From contig JADJSX010000023.1 in assembly GCA_016711485.1 (NCBI GenBank), positions 960,001 through 1,024,000 on the forward strand: 64,000 nt of DNA. Direction: 5' to 3'. Below, piece after piece: positions 1 through 7,954 of the stretch. Both the position numbers and the translations under genes were made by a program. Each line of letters starts with the position of its first letter. Positions within the stretch are counted from its first letter, which is position 1. The stretch is from Leptospiraceae bacterium. Its GTDB lineage: Bacteria; Spirochaetota; Leptospiria; Leptospirales; Leptospiraceae. The notes beneath the pieces were generated by a model that saw only the letters and a program-made list of their open reading frames with translations, had not been told where the DNA came from and searched no databases.

Positions 1-1073
1 GAACAACTCATCTTTTATTAGAATCCGAACTAAATTCATCTCAGGTAGAGTTAGTCGAAACACTTAAATTTTCTGCTGATCATTTGATGAATCTTATCAA
101 TGATATATTAGATTTTAGTAAAATAGAATCAGGTAAGTTGGAACTAGAAAACGTCAAATTTCCATTACGTTTTACTTTGGAACAAATCATTAAACTTTAT
201 ACTCCTCGTGCGATTGAAAAAGAAATACAAATAAAATTTTCGATAGGTGAAAATATTCCAGATTTATTAATTGGAGATTCTTTACGATTGAGGCAAGTAT
301 TGAATAACCTCTTGAATAATGCGATTAAATTTACAGAAAAAGGAAAAATTGATTTTAATGCAAGTTTGGATTCACTGAATGAGAACTCGGTTTCCATTCT
401 TTTTGAAATTATTGATACAGGAATTGGAATTTCATTAGAAAATCAAAAAAAAATTTTCGAAGCATTTACACAAGAGAATTCTCGAAATGAACGTAAATAC
501 GGTGGAACAGGATTAGGATTATCCATTTCAAAAAAATTAGTAGAAATTATGAAAAGTGAAATTCACTTGGAAAGCAATATAGGCAAAGGTTCAAGATTTT
601 ATTTTGTATTATCATTCGAAAAAGTTTCTTCTATCGAAAAAGGGATTTTAAAAGAAAATGCGAATGAGTCTAGACAATCTTTAAAGGATATAAATTTACT
701 ATTAGTAGATGACAATGAAATAAATATACTTATGGCTTCTCGTTTTTTAAAAAAATGGGAAATTAATTTTGATGTTGCAAAAAATGGGATCCAAGCTGTA
801 GAAAAAATTCAATCAAAAAAATACGAGATTGTTCTTATGGATTTACAGATGCCGGAAATGGATGGATTTGAAGCTTGTCGTATCATTCGGAGTCAAAGTG
901 GAAAGTACTTTCAAGAAGTTCCTATTTTGGCACTTACTGCAGATGTATATGTGAAAAATAAAAATAAAGCCCACGAATACAAAATGAATGATTTTATTTC
1001 AAAACCATTTCGTCCAGATGAACTATACAATAAAATTCTTGAATACTCAAATCCAAATTTACCAAGAAACTAA
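1..1073 (+). CDS. Hybrid sensor histidine kinase/response regulator, 5' end outside window
   Basis: The frame is open from the first bases of the window, so the start codon and sensor part lie upstream. The first visible residues are the end of a HisKA dimerisation helix (LINDILDFSKIESGK), so the phospho-accepting His is just outside. The HATPase_c domain follows, with N box LNNLLNNAIKF, G1 box DTGIGIS and G2 box GGTGLGLSISKK. A receiver domain (about 685-1060) has the acidic pair VDDNE, the phospho-acceptor Asp in LMDLQMPEMDG (codon at 840-842) and the conserved Lys in ISKPF. It would autophosphorylate and relay to its own receiver. No separate output domain follows the receiver, so a downstream phosphotransfer partner is expected. 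Input signal unknown. Confidence 0.93.
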   Translation, partial: TTHLLLESELNSSQVELVETLKFSADHLMNLINDILDFSKIESGKLELENVKFPLRFTLEQIIKLYTPRAIEKEIQIKFSIGENIPDLLIGDSLRLRQVLNNLLNNAIKFTEKGKIDFNASLDSLNENSVSILFEIIDTGIGISLENQKKIFEAFTQENSRNERKYGGTGLGLSISKKLVEIMKSEIHLESNIGKGSRFYFVLSFEKVSSIEKGILKENANESRQSLKDINLLLVDDNEINILMASRFLKKWEINFDVAKNGIQAVEKIQSKKYEIVLMDLQMPEMDGFEACRIIRSQSGKYFQEVPILALTADVYVKNKNKAHEYKMNDFISKPFRPDELYNKILEYSNPNLPRN

Positions 1074-1181
1074 AAAAAATATAGTTCCCATCTATTTTTA
1101 TTGATGTATGAAATTTTGAATGCGGATAATCAAAAGTTGTCTGTAAAGAACTCAATTAATTTTTCAACAAGTCTATTTTAC

Positions 1182-1628
1182 TTACTCTTCAGAAATTTGA
1201 ATATAAGAAAAGTGATTAGCGCAATGCAATAAATGGAGCTTTATGATTTCCTCTTTGGAAAGATTTCCGAAAACTGGATGTTTGTTGAATGGACCAGTAT
1301 GATTCATAAACTTTTTAGAGAGTGAGATTACTCTATCTAGCTCAATACTTGGATTTCCATCCATTGGTTCTCCCTTTTTTATAGGATTTGGAAGACCTCC
1401 ATCCATTTTACCAAATAGAAAAAATTTATTCAAGAGGAGTTTGCCAATTGTGTTTTGGATAAAGTCTGGAACTACGAAAGCACCTTTTTTTTGTGAAAGG
1501 AAAAAATCAATGGAATCCCCGATATGGCAAAGGATTTGTGCAATAGACCAATTTCCAGTGGTAGTTACTTTTTTGGTTTTTAGTTCATTTAAAAATAAAT
1601 CTAAGTCATCAATTGTTTGAAAAGTCAT
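1182..1628 (-). CDS. DUF1569 / DinB-like protein
   Basis: This 148-residue soluble protein has the pattern of the DUF1569 branch of the DinB/YfiT-like four-helix superfamily: NWSIAQILCHIGDSIDF near the N-terminus and HPVFGNLSKEEIIKLHLLHC near the C-terminus. The His residues in these two blocks match the usual metal-binding positions of the superfamily. Members are often metal-dependent thiol transferases or have unknown function, so no substrate can be named. It is monocistronic and convergent with the histidine kinase. The start ATG is preceded by an AAGGG-type ribosome site on the minus strand. Confidence 0.75.
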   Translation of the reverse strand: MTFQTIDDLDLFLNELKTKKVTTTGNWSIAQILCHIGDSIDFFLSQKKGAFVVPDFIQNTIGKLLLNKFFLFGKMDGGLPNPIKKGEPMDGNPSIELDRVISLSKKFMNHTGPFNKHPVFGNLSKEEIIKLHLLHCANHFSYIQISEE

Positions 1629-1693
1629 TTTACGTCCCTTTTTACTAGACAGTGGGTTTCTAAAAAATAATCAATAGCAAATACTAATGAGAT

Positions 1694-1810
1694 TGTGTAA
1701 AAGCTAAGATTTTTTAGCATTATTTCATGACCCTTAGCTTAGGGAATGACATTGAGTTAAATGCCACGAAACCGCATTTCTCGGTGTATCTTTGGCAATG
1801 CTTTTACACA
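1694..1810. repeat. 117-bp palindromic element with 11-bp perfect terminal inverted repeats
   Basis: The ends are TGTGTAAAAGC (1694-1704) and GCTTTTACACA (1800-1810), an exact inverted pair. The interior holds a second inverted pair around TCATGACCC and GGGAATGA (about 1726-1751). No reading frame is seen. The size and layout fit a MITE or a REP/BIME-type sequence. It fills most of the gap between the divergent DUF1569 and Gly-rich membrane protein genes, so it may overlap their promoters. Confidence 0.7.
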
Positions 1811-1894
1811 GCCCAAATAGGTATTATGACAAAAGAATAAAGTCAAAATTTTTTTACTTTCTTTTTATTATACACAAATTAGAATACAATCGCT

Positions 1895-2929
1895 TTGAAG
1901 ATAACATTAATACATCTAATAATTTTGCTAATTTTTAGTTCCAAAATTATTCAGGGGCAAGAAATACTTAGCCCACCCGGTTTTTCGCAGAAATCAGAAA
2001 TCAAAACGGAAGAAATCAATACAAAGGATGGAAGTTTCTCATTTATAACAGTGCATACTTTGGATTATCTTTCGTCTTCGGATGTAGGAGAATATGTAGT
2101 AGCCATTTCAAAAATTATTTCCGGAAAAAAACAGAAAGCATTTATTTTAAATCCAAGTGGATATACTGCGAAATTTAAAATAATAGGATTTAATTTATTT
2201 TCTTCACCCAAGGAGGAGAAATTTTTTCAGGACTATTTACATGATTTATGTTTTGACAGACGGCAACTTCTAGTAAGTGAAGCGGAATACGAGCGTTATT
2301 CGAACTTAACAGTTGAATGTAATATAGCTAAAACCAAAAGTTTTTTACTAGGAAATAAAACTCAATTTTCGGTCTATCGTTATTTCGGAAAACTTCCAGA
2401 TTGGGTGGACAGTTTTGATTTCTTCTGGGGCGGCATTCTTTATTTACTTTTATTTATTTCATCCCTTCCGCATTTGTTTTTATTTTTATTTCTATTTTCT
2501 TTTTTTCGAAATTACTTTCGGCAGAATGAAAACCATCGCAAATTAGTTACTGTTTTAGTTCCATTTGTATATGGTTTTATTTGGGTATTTTCCGTTATCT
2601 CATTGGGAGAAAACTACCGATGGAGTTTTTGGGGAATGGGAGTTTGGAAGCTTTTGTTTTATTTATCTGGACTTTTTTTTGGACTTGGTTTTTTGGGGGT
2701 TAAACTCTTAGTAAATCGGTTTTTTTATCCGGAGGAAGGTTCACTTCCCGATTGGGCTATCGGATTAATTCTATTATTCTCTCCTATATTACTCTTTGCG
2801 GCCGGTGGAGCAGGAGGGGGCAAATCTAGTTCTACCTCTACAACAAATAACTCCAAATCCTCGGATAATCAATCTAAAACAACTGGCGGTGGTAAATCAG
2901 GTGGTGGTGGAGCAGGAGGAAGTTTTTAA
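1895..2929 (+). CDS. Membrane protein with signal peptide and Gly-rich C-terminus, function unknown
   Basis: The 344 residues show a signal peptide (residues 1-21, ending IIQG-Q), a soluble region of about 150 residues, at least three membrane segments (about residues 180-212, 222-240, 250-275 and possibly 285-302), and a low-complexity Ser/Thr/Gly tail ending GGGKSGGGGAGGSF. This order (exported domain, membrane segments, Gly-rich tail) resembles TPM/YgcG-type proteins, but no TPM motif was recognised, so that is only an analogy. The predicted start is TTG. A dispersed repeat begins directly after the stop codon. Confidence 0.7.
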   Translation: MKITLIHLIILLIFSSKIIQGQEILSPPGFSQKSEIKTEEINTKDGSFSFITVHTLDYLSSSDVGEYVVAISKIISGKKQKAFILNPSGYTAKFKIIGFNLFSSPKEEKFFQDYLHDLCFDRRQLLVSEAEYERYSNLTVECNIAKTKSFLLGNKTQFSVYRYFGKLPDWVDSFDFFWGGILYLLLFISSLPHLFLFLFLFSFFRNYFRQNENHRKLVTVLVPFVYGFIWVFSVISLGENYRWSFWGMGVWKLLFYLSGLFFGLGFLGVKLLVNRFFYPEEGSLPDWAIGLILLFSPILLFAAGGAGGGKSSSTSTTNNSKSSDNQSKTTGGGKSGGGGAGGSF

Positions 2930-2930
2930 T

Positions 2931-3225
2931 AACTCACTTTACGCAAAAAAGTTGAACCTAGGGGTGGACTTTTCACCTATCGCTTAATGCTGTCAACTTA
3001 AGGTAGGATAGGCATCCCTGCCTGTCCAGTGAACAGGCAGGGATGCCTATTCTACCAGTCATTGTCCGAGATTTAGTTCTTAAGTGACAGCATTGACCCA
3101 GCGCTTGTTTGCTCTCCAACAGCAAAGCTGTATCGGAGACTATTGACTCTATTAATTTATTTGGATTTTCTGATATTCTTAAAATCATTTTCCATTCTTG
3201 AAATTATAAATGTTGCGTAAGGACA
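2931..3225. repeat. Dispersed palindromic repeat, full copy
   Basis: The core at 2986-3094 is a long hairpin. AATGCTGTCA-ACTTAA (2986-3001) pairs with TTAAGTGACAGCATT (3080-3094), and GGTAGGATAGGCATCCCTG pairs with CAGGGATGCCTATTCTACC inside it. A wider shell may run from TTTACGCAA (about 2938) to TTGCGTAA (about 3213). A second copy carrying only the left half lies at about 40636-40760, and 43 consecutive bases (2986-3028 and 40686-40728) are identical. A short frame on the minus strand across the repeat looks non-coding. This explains the gene-free gap before the oxidoreductase. Confidence 0.8.
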
Positions 3226-3271
3226 GGGAATTAAACTAAAAAAATCATTAGAATTTATTTAGTCTCGATTC

Positions 3272-4210
3272 TCATTTAACTTTAATAATGATTTTACCTT
3301 TTGCATGTCCTTTAGAAACATATTGCATGGCTTCCCAAGTTTGGTCTAAAGGGTATACCTTTTCAATTACGGAATGTATTTTTCTTGATTGAGCGAGTCT
3401 CGCTATAATTTTTAAATCTTTTGGAGTAACCTTAGCTGTAAGAACATACATTTTCTTATTGCCGAATGACATAAATTTTACCAGAAACAGTGCCTTTATA
3501 ATTTGTAAGATTTTCCCGCCAATCAAAACAAATCTTCCATTGTCCTTCAAACAATTTTTATATGCCTGCAAAGAATTACTGCCGTTCACAGAAAGAATAA
3601 GATCATATTTTTTATCCATTTTTGTGAAATCTTCTTTGTTGTAATCTATAACAGTATCAGCTCCCAGTTTTTTACTTTGTTCAATATTTCTTTCGGAACA
3701 TATCACTGTTAAATGAGAACCTAAGAATTTAGCAAATTGAATTACCATCGTTCCAACTCCGCCTCCCCCTCCGTCAATTAAAATAGAATCTTTTCTTTGG
3801 ATGTTTCCTTTGTCACGAATAGCCTGCAAAGCAGTGACTCCAACTAGAGGAATCGCTGCTGCATCTTCAAAGGAAATATTTTCGGGTTTATGGACTAATA
3901 AAGATTCATCTACAGCAACATATTCAGCAAATCCTCCAAATCCAAAATTAGATAGTTCACCCATGACTTCATCACCTGGTTTGAAATTTTTAACTTTTAC
4001 ACCAACTGATTCTACAGTTCCTGCTACATCTGCTCCAAAAATTTTTCTTTTAGGGGGGAATCCTATTTGCATCAATCTATAATCGGCTGCATTGATGGAA
4101 GAACAATGTATTTGAATTAAAACTTCATTATCTTTCGGAGTTGGCTTTTCTATTTCTGAATATTCTAAAATTGATTTTGGTTTTGTTTTTCGGTATATAA
4201 TAGCTTTCAT
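3272..4210 (-). CDS. NAD(P)-dependent medium-chain dehydrogenase/quinone oxidoreductase-like
   Basis: This 312-residue protein is a medium-chain dehydrogenase/reductase. It has an N-terminal GroES-like domain (residues 1-120, with IHCSSINAADYRLMQIGFP and GADVAGTVESVGVKVKNFKPGDEV) and a Rossmann domain with the nucleotide motif GGGGGVGTMVIQFAK near residue 150. The Cys/His ligands of zinc alcohol dehydrogenases are missing, so it belongs with the zinc-free quinone reductase or enoyl-reductase-like branch. It would use NADPH to reduce quinones or activated alkenes; the substrate cannot be told. It stands alone, and the start is ATG with AGGAAG upstream. Confidence 0.87.
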   Translation of the reverse strand: MKAIIYRKTKPKSILEYSEIEKPTPKDNEVLIQIHCSSINAADYRLMQIGFPPKRKIFGADVAGTVESVGVKVKNFKPGDEVMGELSNFGFGGFAEYVAVDESLLVHKPENISFEDAAAIPLVGVTALQAIRDKGNIQRKDSILIDGGGGGVGTMVIQFAKFLGSHLTVICSERNIEQSKKLGADTVIDYNKEDFTKMDKKYDLILSVNGSNSLQAYKNCLKDNGRFVLIGGKILQIIKALFLVKFMSFGNKKMYVLTAKVTPKDLKIIARLAQSRKIHSVIEKVYPLDQTWEAMQYVSKGHAKGKIIIKVK

Positions 4211-4552
4211 TTAAACTTCCTTAAATTTGATTCTTTTATTTTTAATGCAGATATATTAAACAAACAAAAGTTTTCATTTGATTGCAATAATTTCTTTAAC
4301 TAACATTCACGCTCTCCCATACTTCAATAAATTAGAAATAAATTCTTTTTGGGAAATGGTATAGAGTGTCTTTTTTCTTCATAGTTGAGGCAATTTAGTA
4401 GTAGTCTCTCTCAGGAACTGGTGAAATTTTATGAAGCAATCCTATTTTGTATCGCAAAAAAAAGTCAAGTATTTAAAGGTCGCGAGTGTAAAATTTTTAT
4501 TCAAAAATTTTCTTGTTCTTGCCATTCTATATCATCCTATTACAACTTGATT
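4211..4552. other. Gene-free gap with a dispersed 20-bp motif
   Basis: No convincing gene is seen. An open frame continues upstream of the next gene to 4385, but that part has no protein-like character. The motif TTTTGGGAAATGGTATAGAG (4347-4366) is a variant of the core found at 39185-39204 and 45714-45733. Confidence 0.5.
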
Positions 4553-4906
4553 ATGCGGGGAAAATTCATCTTATTTACATTCTTATTTCTCTTTTTTCAA
4601 AACTGTATTCCAGTTCCTACAGGTAATAGTGTTTCTGTTTGTAAAAACAAGTGCCAAAGAGAGGCAAATCTTTGCTATCTGCTTTTTATGAGAGGAAGTC
4701 AGAATGTTCAATTGATGGGATATTTATTCTGTGATTCCACAAATTCAAGTTGCAAAACCGCCTGCAATGGTTCTGATTACGCTATAGTTTGGATAGGTGG
4801 TTCTTCTAGTGTATCGGGAAGCAGTGGGTCAGCAACAAGTACTAGCAGTAGTGGTGGAAGTGGCGGCAGTGGCGGGAGTAGTCATCAAATCATTCCTGAA
4901 TTCTAA
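4553..4906 (+). CDS. Small Cys-rich lipoprotein with Ser/Gly tail
   Basis: The start at ATG 4553 is chosen because it places a signal peptide (residues 1-20, KFILFTFLFLFFQNC) directly at the N-terminus with a spirochaete-like lipobox and Cys as the lipidation site. The mature part has several paired cysteines (CKNKCQREANLCYL and later CDSTNSSCKTAC), suggesting disulfides in the periplasm or at the surface. The last 40 residues are Ser/Gly/Thr low-complexity sequence. An upstream in-frame extension to 4385 lacks a plausible signal and is left out. No known family was recognised. Confidence 0.65.
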   Translation: MRGKFILFTFLFLFFQNCIPVPTGNSVSVCKNKCQREANLCYLLFMRGSQNVQLMGYLFCDSTNSSCKTACNGSDYAIVWIGGSSSVSGSSGSATSTSSSGGSGGSGGSSHQIIPEF

Positions 4907-5266
4907 TTCCTGATTTTCTTTATCTTGTTGAATCGGAACAATTTCAGAAAACATTTCTTTTAAAAATAAATCTTGAGTCCTAATTTTTTCTTCTATTTTG
5001 TAAAGACTTCGAATTTGATTGAAAGCATTTGTGGAGATAGGATTTTTATTTGCCCTCCAGAATTTTTCAAACTATCTTATTGTATGAGTAAAACAACCCG
5101 CATGTAAAATATTTTCGTATGCGCTGTATCCCGTTTTTTCGTGTAGCGTTAGCGATTCTGCAATGTATAGACGCACGGTCGTGCGTCTCTAAAAATGTCG
5201 CCGTAACGCCCAAATCTCTTAAAAAATTCAGATTTACCTATGAAATAAGGCTGAAATCTTGGAATT
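4907..5266. other. Intergenic region upstream of leuC
   Basis: No gene was recognised over about 360 bases. The only clear structure is the palindromic element near 5130-5210. No T-box or leader-peptide attenuator was seen, although amino-acid synthesis genes follow. Confidence 0.5.
5131..5209. repeat. Palindromic element with strong hairpin
   Basis: AGACGCACG (5169-5177) and CGTGCGTCT (5180-5188) form a 9-bp GC-rich stem with a 2-base gap. Outer segments TAGCGTTAGCG (about 5143) and GCCGTAACGC (about 5202) are also partly complementary. The high GC stands out from the AT-rich surroundings. It has no T-run after it, so a dispersed repeat is more likely than a simple terminator. Confidence 0.55.
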
Positions 5267-6658
5267 ATGAAAACAATGTTTGAGAAAATTTGGGATGATC
5301 ATTTAGTTACTGAGAATAGTGGCTCTTCTATCCTATATATTGATAGACACCTAATACACGAGGTTACGAGTCCACAGGCGTTTGAGTCTTTGCGTTTAAC
5401 GAATCGAAAAGTGCGCCGTCCGGAAGCGACGTTTGCGACTATGGATCATAATGTGTCCACTCGAAGTCGTGATATGGATTTTGCGGATCCGATTTCTGCG
5501 ATTCAAATGAAAACTTTAATTAAGAATTGCAAAGAAAATAAAATTACTCTTTATGATTTAACAAACCCCGACCAAGGTATTATCCATGTGATTGCTCCGG
5601 AGCTTGGTCTTACTCATCCGGGAATGACTATTGTATGTGGAGATTCCCATACTTCTACTCATGGGGCTTTTGGTGCTCTTGCATTTGGAATTGGAACTAG
5701 TGAAGTAGAACACGTATTAGCCACACAGACGTTAGTGCAACAAAAACCTAAAACTATGGAAATCCGTGTCGATGGAAAACTTCTTCCTCATGTTACTCCA
5801 AAAGACATTGTTCTTGCCATCATTGGAAAAATTGGAACCGATGGAGCAACTGGTTACGTTATCGAATTTACTGGTGAGGCAATTCGTTCTTTGTCGATGG
5901 AAGGTCGTATGACGGTTTGTAATATGTCCATTGAAGCGGGTGCTCGCGCTGGATTTATCGCTCCTGATGAAACTACTTTTAATTATATTAAAGGCAAAGA
6001 CCACGCTCCAAAGGAAAACTTTGAACTATTTGTTAAAAAATGGGCTTCTTATGTTACTGACCCGGGGGCTACATTCGATAAGACGGTAATTTTAAAAGCA
6101 GAAGATATTCCTCCTATGGTGACTTGGGGAACATCTCCGGGTCAAGTCATTGGTGTAATTGATTCTGTTCCTAATCCAGAAGCATCCACAGACCCGACTG
6201 TTAAAAAATCTCTAGAAGGTGCTCTTGCCTATATGGGACTCAAGGCTGGTCAAAAGATAACAGACATTACCCTGAATAAAGTTTTCATTGGATCTTGCAC
6301 AAATTCTCGTATCGAAGACTTACGAATTGCCGCAAATACTGTGAAGGGAAAAAAAGTTTCCTCATCTGTTACTGCCATCGTAGTCCCTGGTTCTGGTCGT
6401 GTAAAACGTCAGGCGGAATCGGAAGGACTTGATAAAATATTCGTAGAAGCTGGTTTTGAATGGAGAAATCCTGGTTGTTCTATGTGTCTTGCTATGAACG
6501 ACGATGTTCTTTCTCCGGGTGATAGATGTGCTTCTACTTCTAATCGTAACTTTGAAGGAAGACAAGGGAAAGGCGGACGCACGCATCTTGTTAGCCCCGC
6601 AATGGCAGCCGCTGCTGCAATCGAAGGCAAATTTGTAGATATCAGGTATTGGAGTTAA
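5267..6658 (+). CDS. leuC: 3-isopropylmalate dehydratase, large subunit
   Basis: LeuC with LeuD isomerises 2-isopropylmalate to 3-isopropylmalate, the second step of leucine synthesis, in the cytoplasm. The 463 residues match the usual length. The start MKTMFEKIWDDHLV, the substrate-site block CGDSHTSTHGAFGALAFGIG and the 4Fe-4S ligand Cys residues (GSCTNSR, and two in NPGCSMCLAMNDD) are all present, as is the C-terminal SNRNFEGRQGKGGRTHLVSP signature. leuD starts 1 base after its stop, so the two subunits are co-expressed. It has more even codon use and higher GC than its neighbours, as expected for a conserved housekeeping enzyme. Confidence 0.98.
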   Translation: MKTMFEKIWDDHLVTENSGSSILYIDRHLIHEVTSPQAFESLRLTNRKVRRPEATFATMDHNVSTRSRDMDFADPISAIQMKTLIKNCKENKITLYDLTNPDQGIIHVIAPELGLTHPGMTIVCGDSHTSTHGAFGALAFGIGTSEVEHVLATQTLVQQKPKTMEIRVDGKLLPHVTPKDIVLAIIGKIGTDGATGYVIEFTGEAIRSLSMEGRMTVCNMSIEAGARAGFIAPDETTFNYIKGKDHAPKENFELFVKKWASYVTDPGATFDKTVILKAEDIPPMVTWGTSPGQVIGVIDSVPNPEASTDPTVKKSLEGALAYMGLKAGQKITDITLNKVFIGSCTNSRIEDLRIAANTVKGKKVSSSVTAIVVPGSGRVKRQAESEGLDKIFVEAGFEWRNPGCSMCLAMNDDVLSPGDRCASTSNRNFEGRQGKGGRTHLVSPAMAAAAAIEGKFVDIRYWS

Positions 6659-6659
6659 T

Positions 6660-7292
6660 ATGAAAGCATTTACAACATTAAACGGTGTCGCGGCTGTATT
6701 AGATAAAGCGAACGTTGACACAGATCAAATTATCCCTAAACAATTTCTTCGTAAAATTGAACGTTCTGGTTTTGGAGTTCATTTATTTCACGACTGGAGA
6801 TATTTGGACGACGCAGGAACGAAACCAAATCCTGAGTTCGTCTTAAACCAACCTCGTTACCAAGGGGCTAACATTCTTTTGGCGCGTGATAACTTTGGTT
6901 GTGGTTCGTCTCGCGAACATGCTCCTTGGGCTCTTGAGGACTATGGGTTTCGCTCGATAATTGCGCCGTCTTATGCAGATATTTTTTATAATAACTGTTT
7001 TAAAAACGGTATGCTTCCGATTGTTTTGCCCGCCGAACAAGTGGAAGAGTTATTTCAATACGTGGAAAAAACTCCAGACGCAAAGTTAGAAATTGATCTA
7101 ATGAGTCAAGTTGTCAAAGCGGGTAATGGCAAATCCTATTCATTTGAAGTAGATTCATTTCGTAAAGACTGTCTCTACAAAGGACTTGATGATATCGGTC
7201 TTACTTTGACAAAGGAAAATTTTATCACTACATTTGAAAAACAAAGAAGAAGTAAATTTCGAAAGTGCTTGAGAGAAAATAAGGGAACCTAA
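6660..7292 (+). CDS. leuD: 3-isopropylmalate dehydratase, small subunit
   Basis: This 210-residue swivel-domain subunit of isopropylmalate isomerase partners with the LeuC encoded directly upstream. Diagnostic motifs are NVDTDQIIPKQFLRKIERSG near residue 20, LARDNFGCGSSREHAPWAL near residue 80, and the ADIFYNNCFKNGMLP block. The C-terminal part matches the aconitase C-terminal-domain fold. Its last two codons and stop lie inside the left end of a 114-bp palindromic repeat, so that repeat probably serves as, or contains, the operon terminator. Confidence 0.98.
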   Translation: MKAFTTLNGVAAVLDKANVDTDQIIPKQFLRKIERSGFGVHLFHDWRYLDDAGTKPNPEFVLNQPRYQGANILLARDNFGCGSSREHAPWALEDYGFRSIIAPSYADIFYNNCFKNGMLPIVLPAEQVEELFQYVEKTPDAKLEIDLMSQVVKAGNGKSYSFEVDSFRKDCLYKGLDDIGLTLTKENFITTFEKQRRSKFRKCLRENKGT

Positions 7293-7400
7293 CCCCAAAT
7301 ACGCAGTATTTGTCCGATGCGAAGAAGTCGCCCCTTCCCGATTCGGGAAGGGCGACTTCTTTGTATAAGTATTTCAAGTAATACAAAGTCGGGGATAGGT
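7287..7400. repeat. 114-bp palindromic repeat, copy 1 (terminator-like)
   Basis: Terminal inverted repeats are ACCTAACCCC (7287-7296) and GGGGATAGGT (7391-7400), 9 of 10 matching. Inside are CAAATAC/GTATTTG and a strong GC-rich stem, AGTCGCCCCTTCCC against GGGAAGGGCGACT (about 7326-7358), followed by TCTTTG. The left terminus contains the stop codon of leuD. The second copy, exactly the same length, is at 7829-7942. Confidence 0.85.
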
Positions 7401-7431
7401 AAAAAATGTTTTTATAAATAAAGGAGAAAAT

Positions 7432-7827
7432 ATGATTAAAATTTTGTTAGCAGTAAGTTTAGTAGTTAGTTCAGTAGCGGTTAGTCTGGGAGCACAGGAA
7501 GTAAAAGATCTAGTTATGAAAGATGTAAAAGTAGGAACTGGCCAAGAAGCAAAAGATGGAAATACAGTTACTGTACATTACACTGGAACTTTGAAAAACG
7601 GTAAAAAGTTTGATAGCTCTAAAGATAGAAATCAACCTTTTAGTTTTCAACTTGGTCGTGGCGAAGTGATCAAAGGTTGGGACAGAGGTGTGAAAGGTAT
7701 GAAAGTCGGTGGTTTCCGTAAATTAATTATTCCTGCTCATTTAGGTTATGGAGATAGAGGTGCTGGAGCTGATATAGGTCCTGGTGCAACTCTTTTATTT
7801 GATGTTGAGTTATTGAAAGTAGAGTAA
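7432..7827 (+). CDS. FKBP-type peptidyl-prolyl isomerase, exported
   Basis: The 131 residues consist of a signal peptide (residues 1-20, ending VSLGAQ) and a single FKBP domain. The domain shows GNTVTVHYTGTLKNGKKFDS, PFSFQLGRGEVIKGWDRGVK and LIIPAHLGYGDRGAG, which carry the usual active-site aromatic and Asp residues. It should catalyse cis-trans isomerisation of X-Pro bonds during folding of secreted proteins in the periplasm. A strong ribosome site (AAGGAG) sits 7 bases before the ATG. The gene lies alone between two copies of the same 114-bp palindromic repeat. Confidence 0.95.
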   Translation: MIKILLAVSLVVSSVAVSLGAQEVKDLVMKDVKVGTGQEAKDGNTVTVHYTGTLKNGKKFDSSKDRNQPFSFQLGRGEVIKGWDRGVKGMKVGGFRKLIIPAHLGYGDRGAGADIGPGATLLFDVELLKVE

Positions 7828-7828
7828 C

Positions 7829-7942
7829 ACCTAACCCCGAGCTTTTTAGTATTTGTGGGATACGCAGAAGTAGCCCCTTCCCTGTGAGGGAAGGGGCTTC
7901 TTTGTAAAAATTATTTCAATTAATATAATGCTGGGGTTAGGT
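7829..7942. repeat. 114-bp palindromic repeat, copy 2 (terminator-like)
   Basis: Perfect 10-bp terminal inverted repeats, ACCTAACCCC (7829-7838) and GGGGTTAGGT (7933-7942). The central stem AGCCCCTTCCC/GGGAAGGGGCT (about 7872-7898) is followed by TCTTTG. The right terminus is followed by two further GGGTTA units (7943-7956), which run into the stop codon of the minus-strand gene. It lies 1 base after the FKBP stop and between convergent genes, where it could terminate both. Confidence 0.85.
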
Positions 7943-7954
7943 GGGTTAGGTGGG

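Noticed and set aside
2973..3188. 71-residue open frame on the minus strand
   Set aside because: It runs across both arms of the hairpin repeat and has no ribosome site or protein-like pattern.
4385..4552. 56-residue N-terminal extension of the small lipoprotein
   Set aside because: It would bury the signal peptide; the ATG at 4553 gives a normal lipoprotein start.
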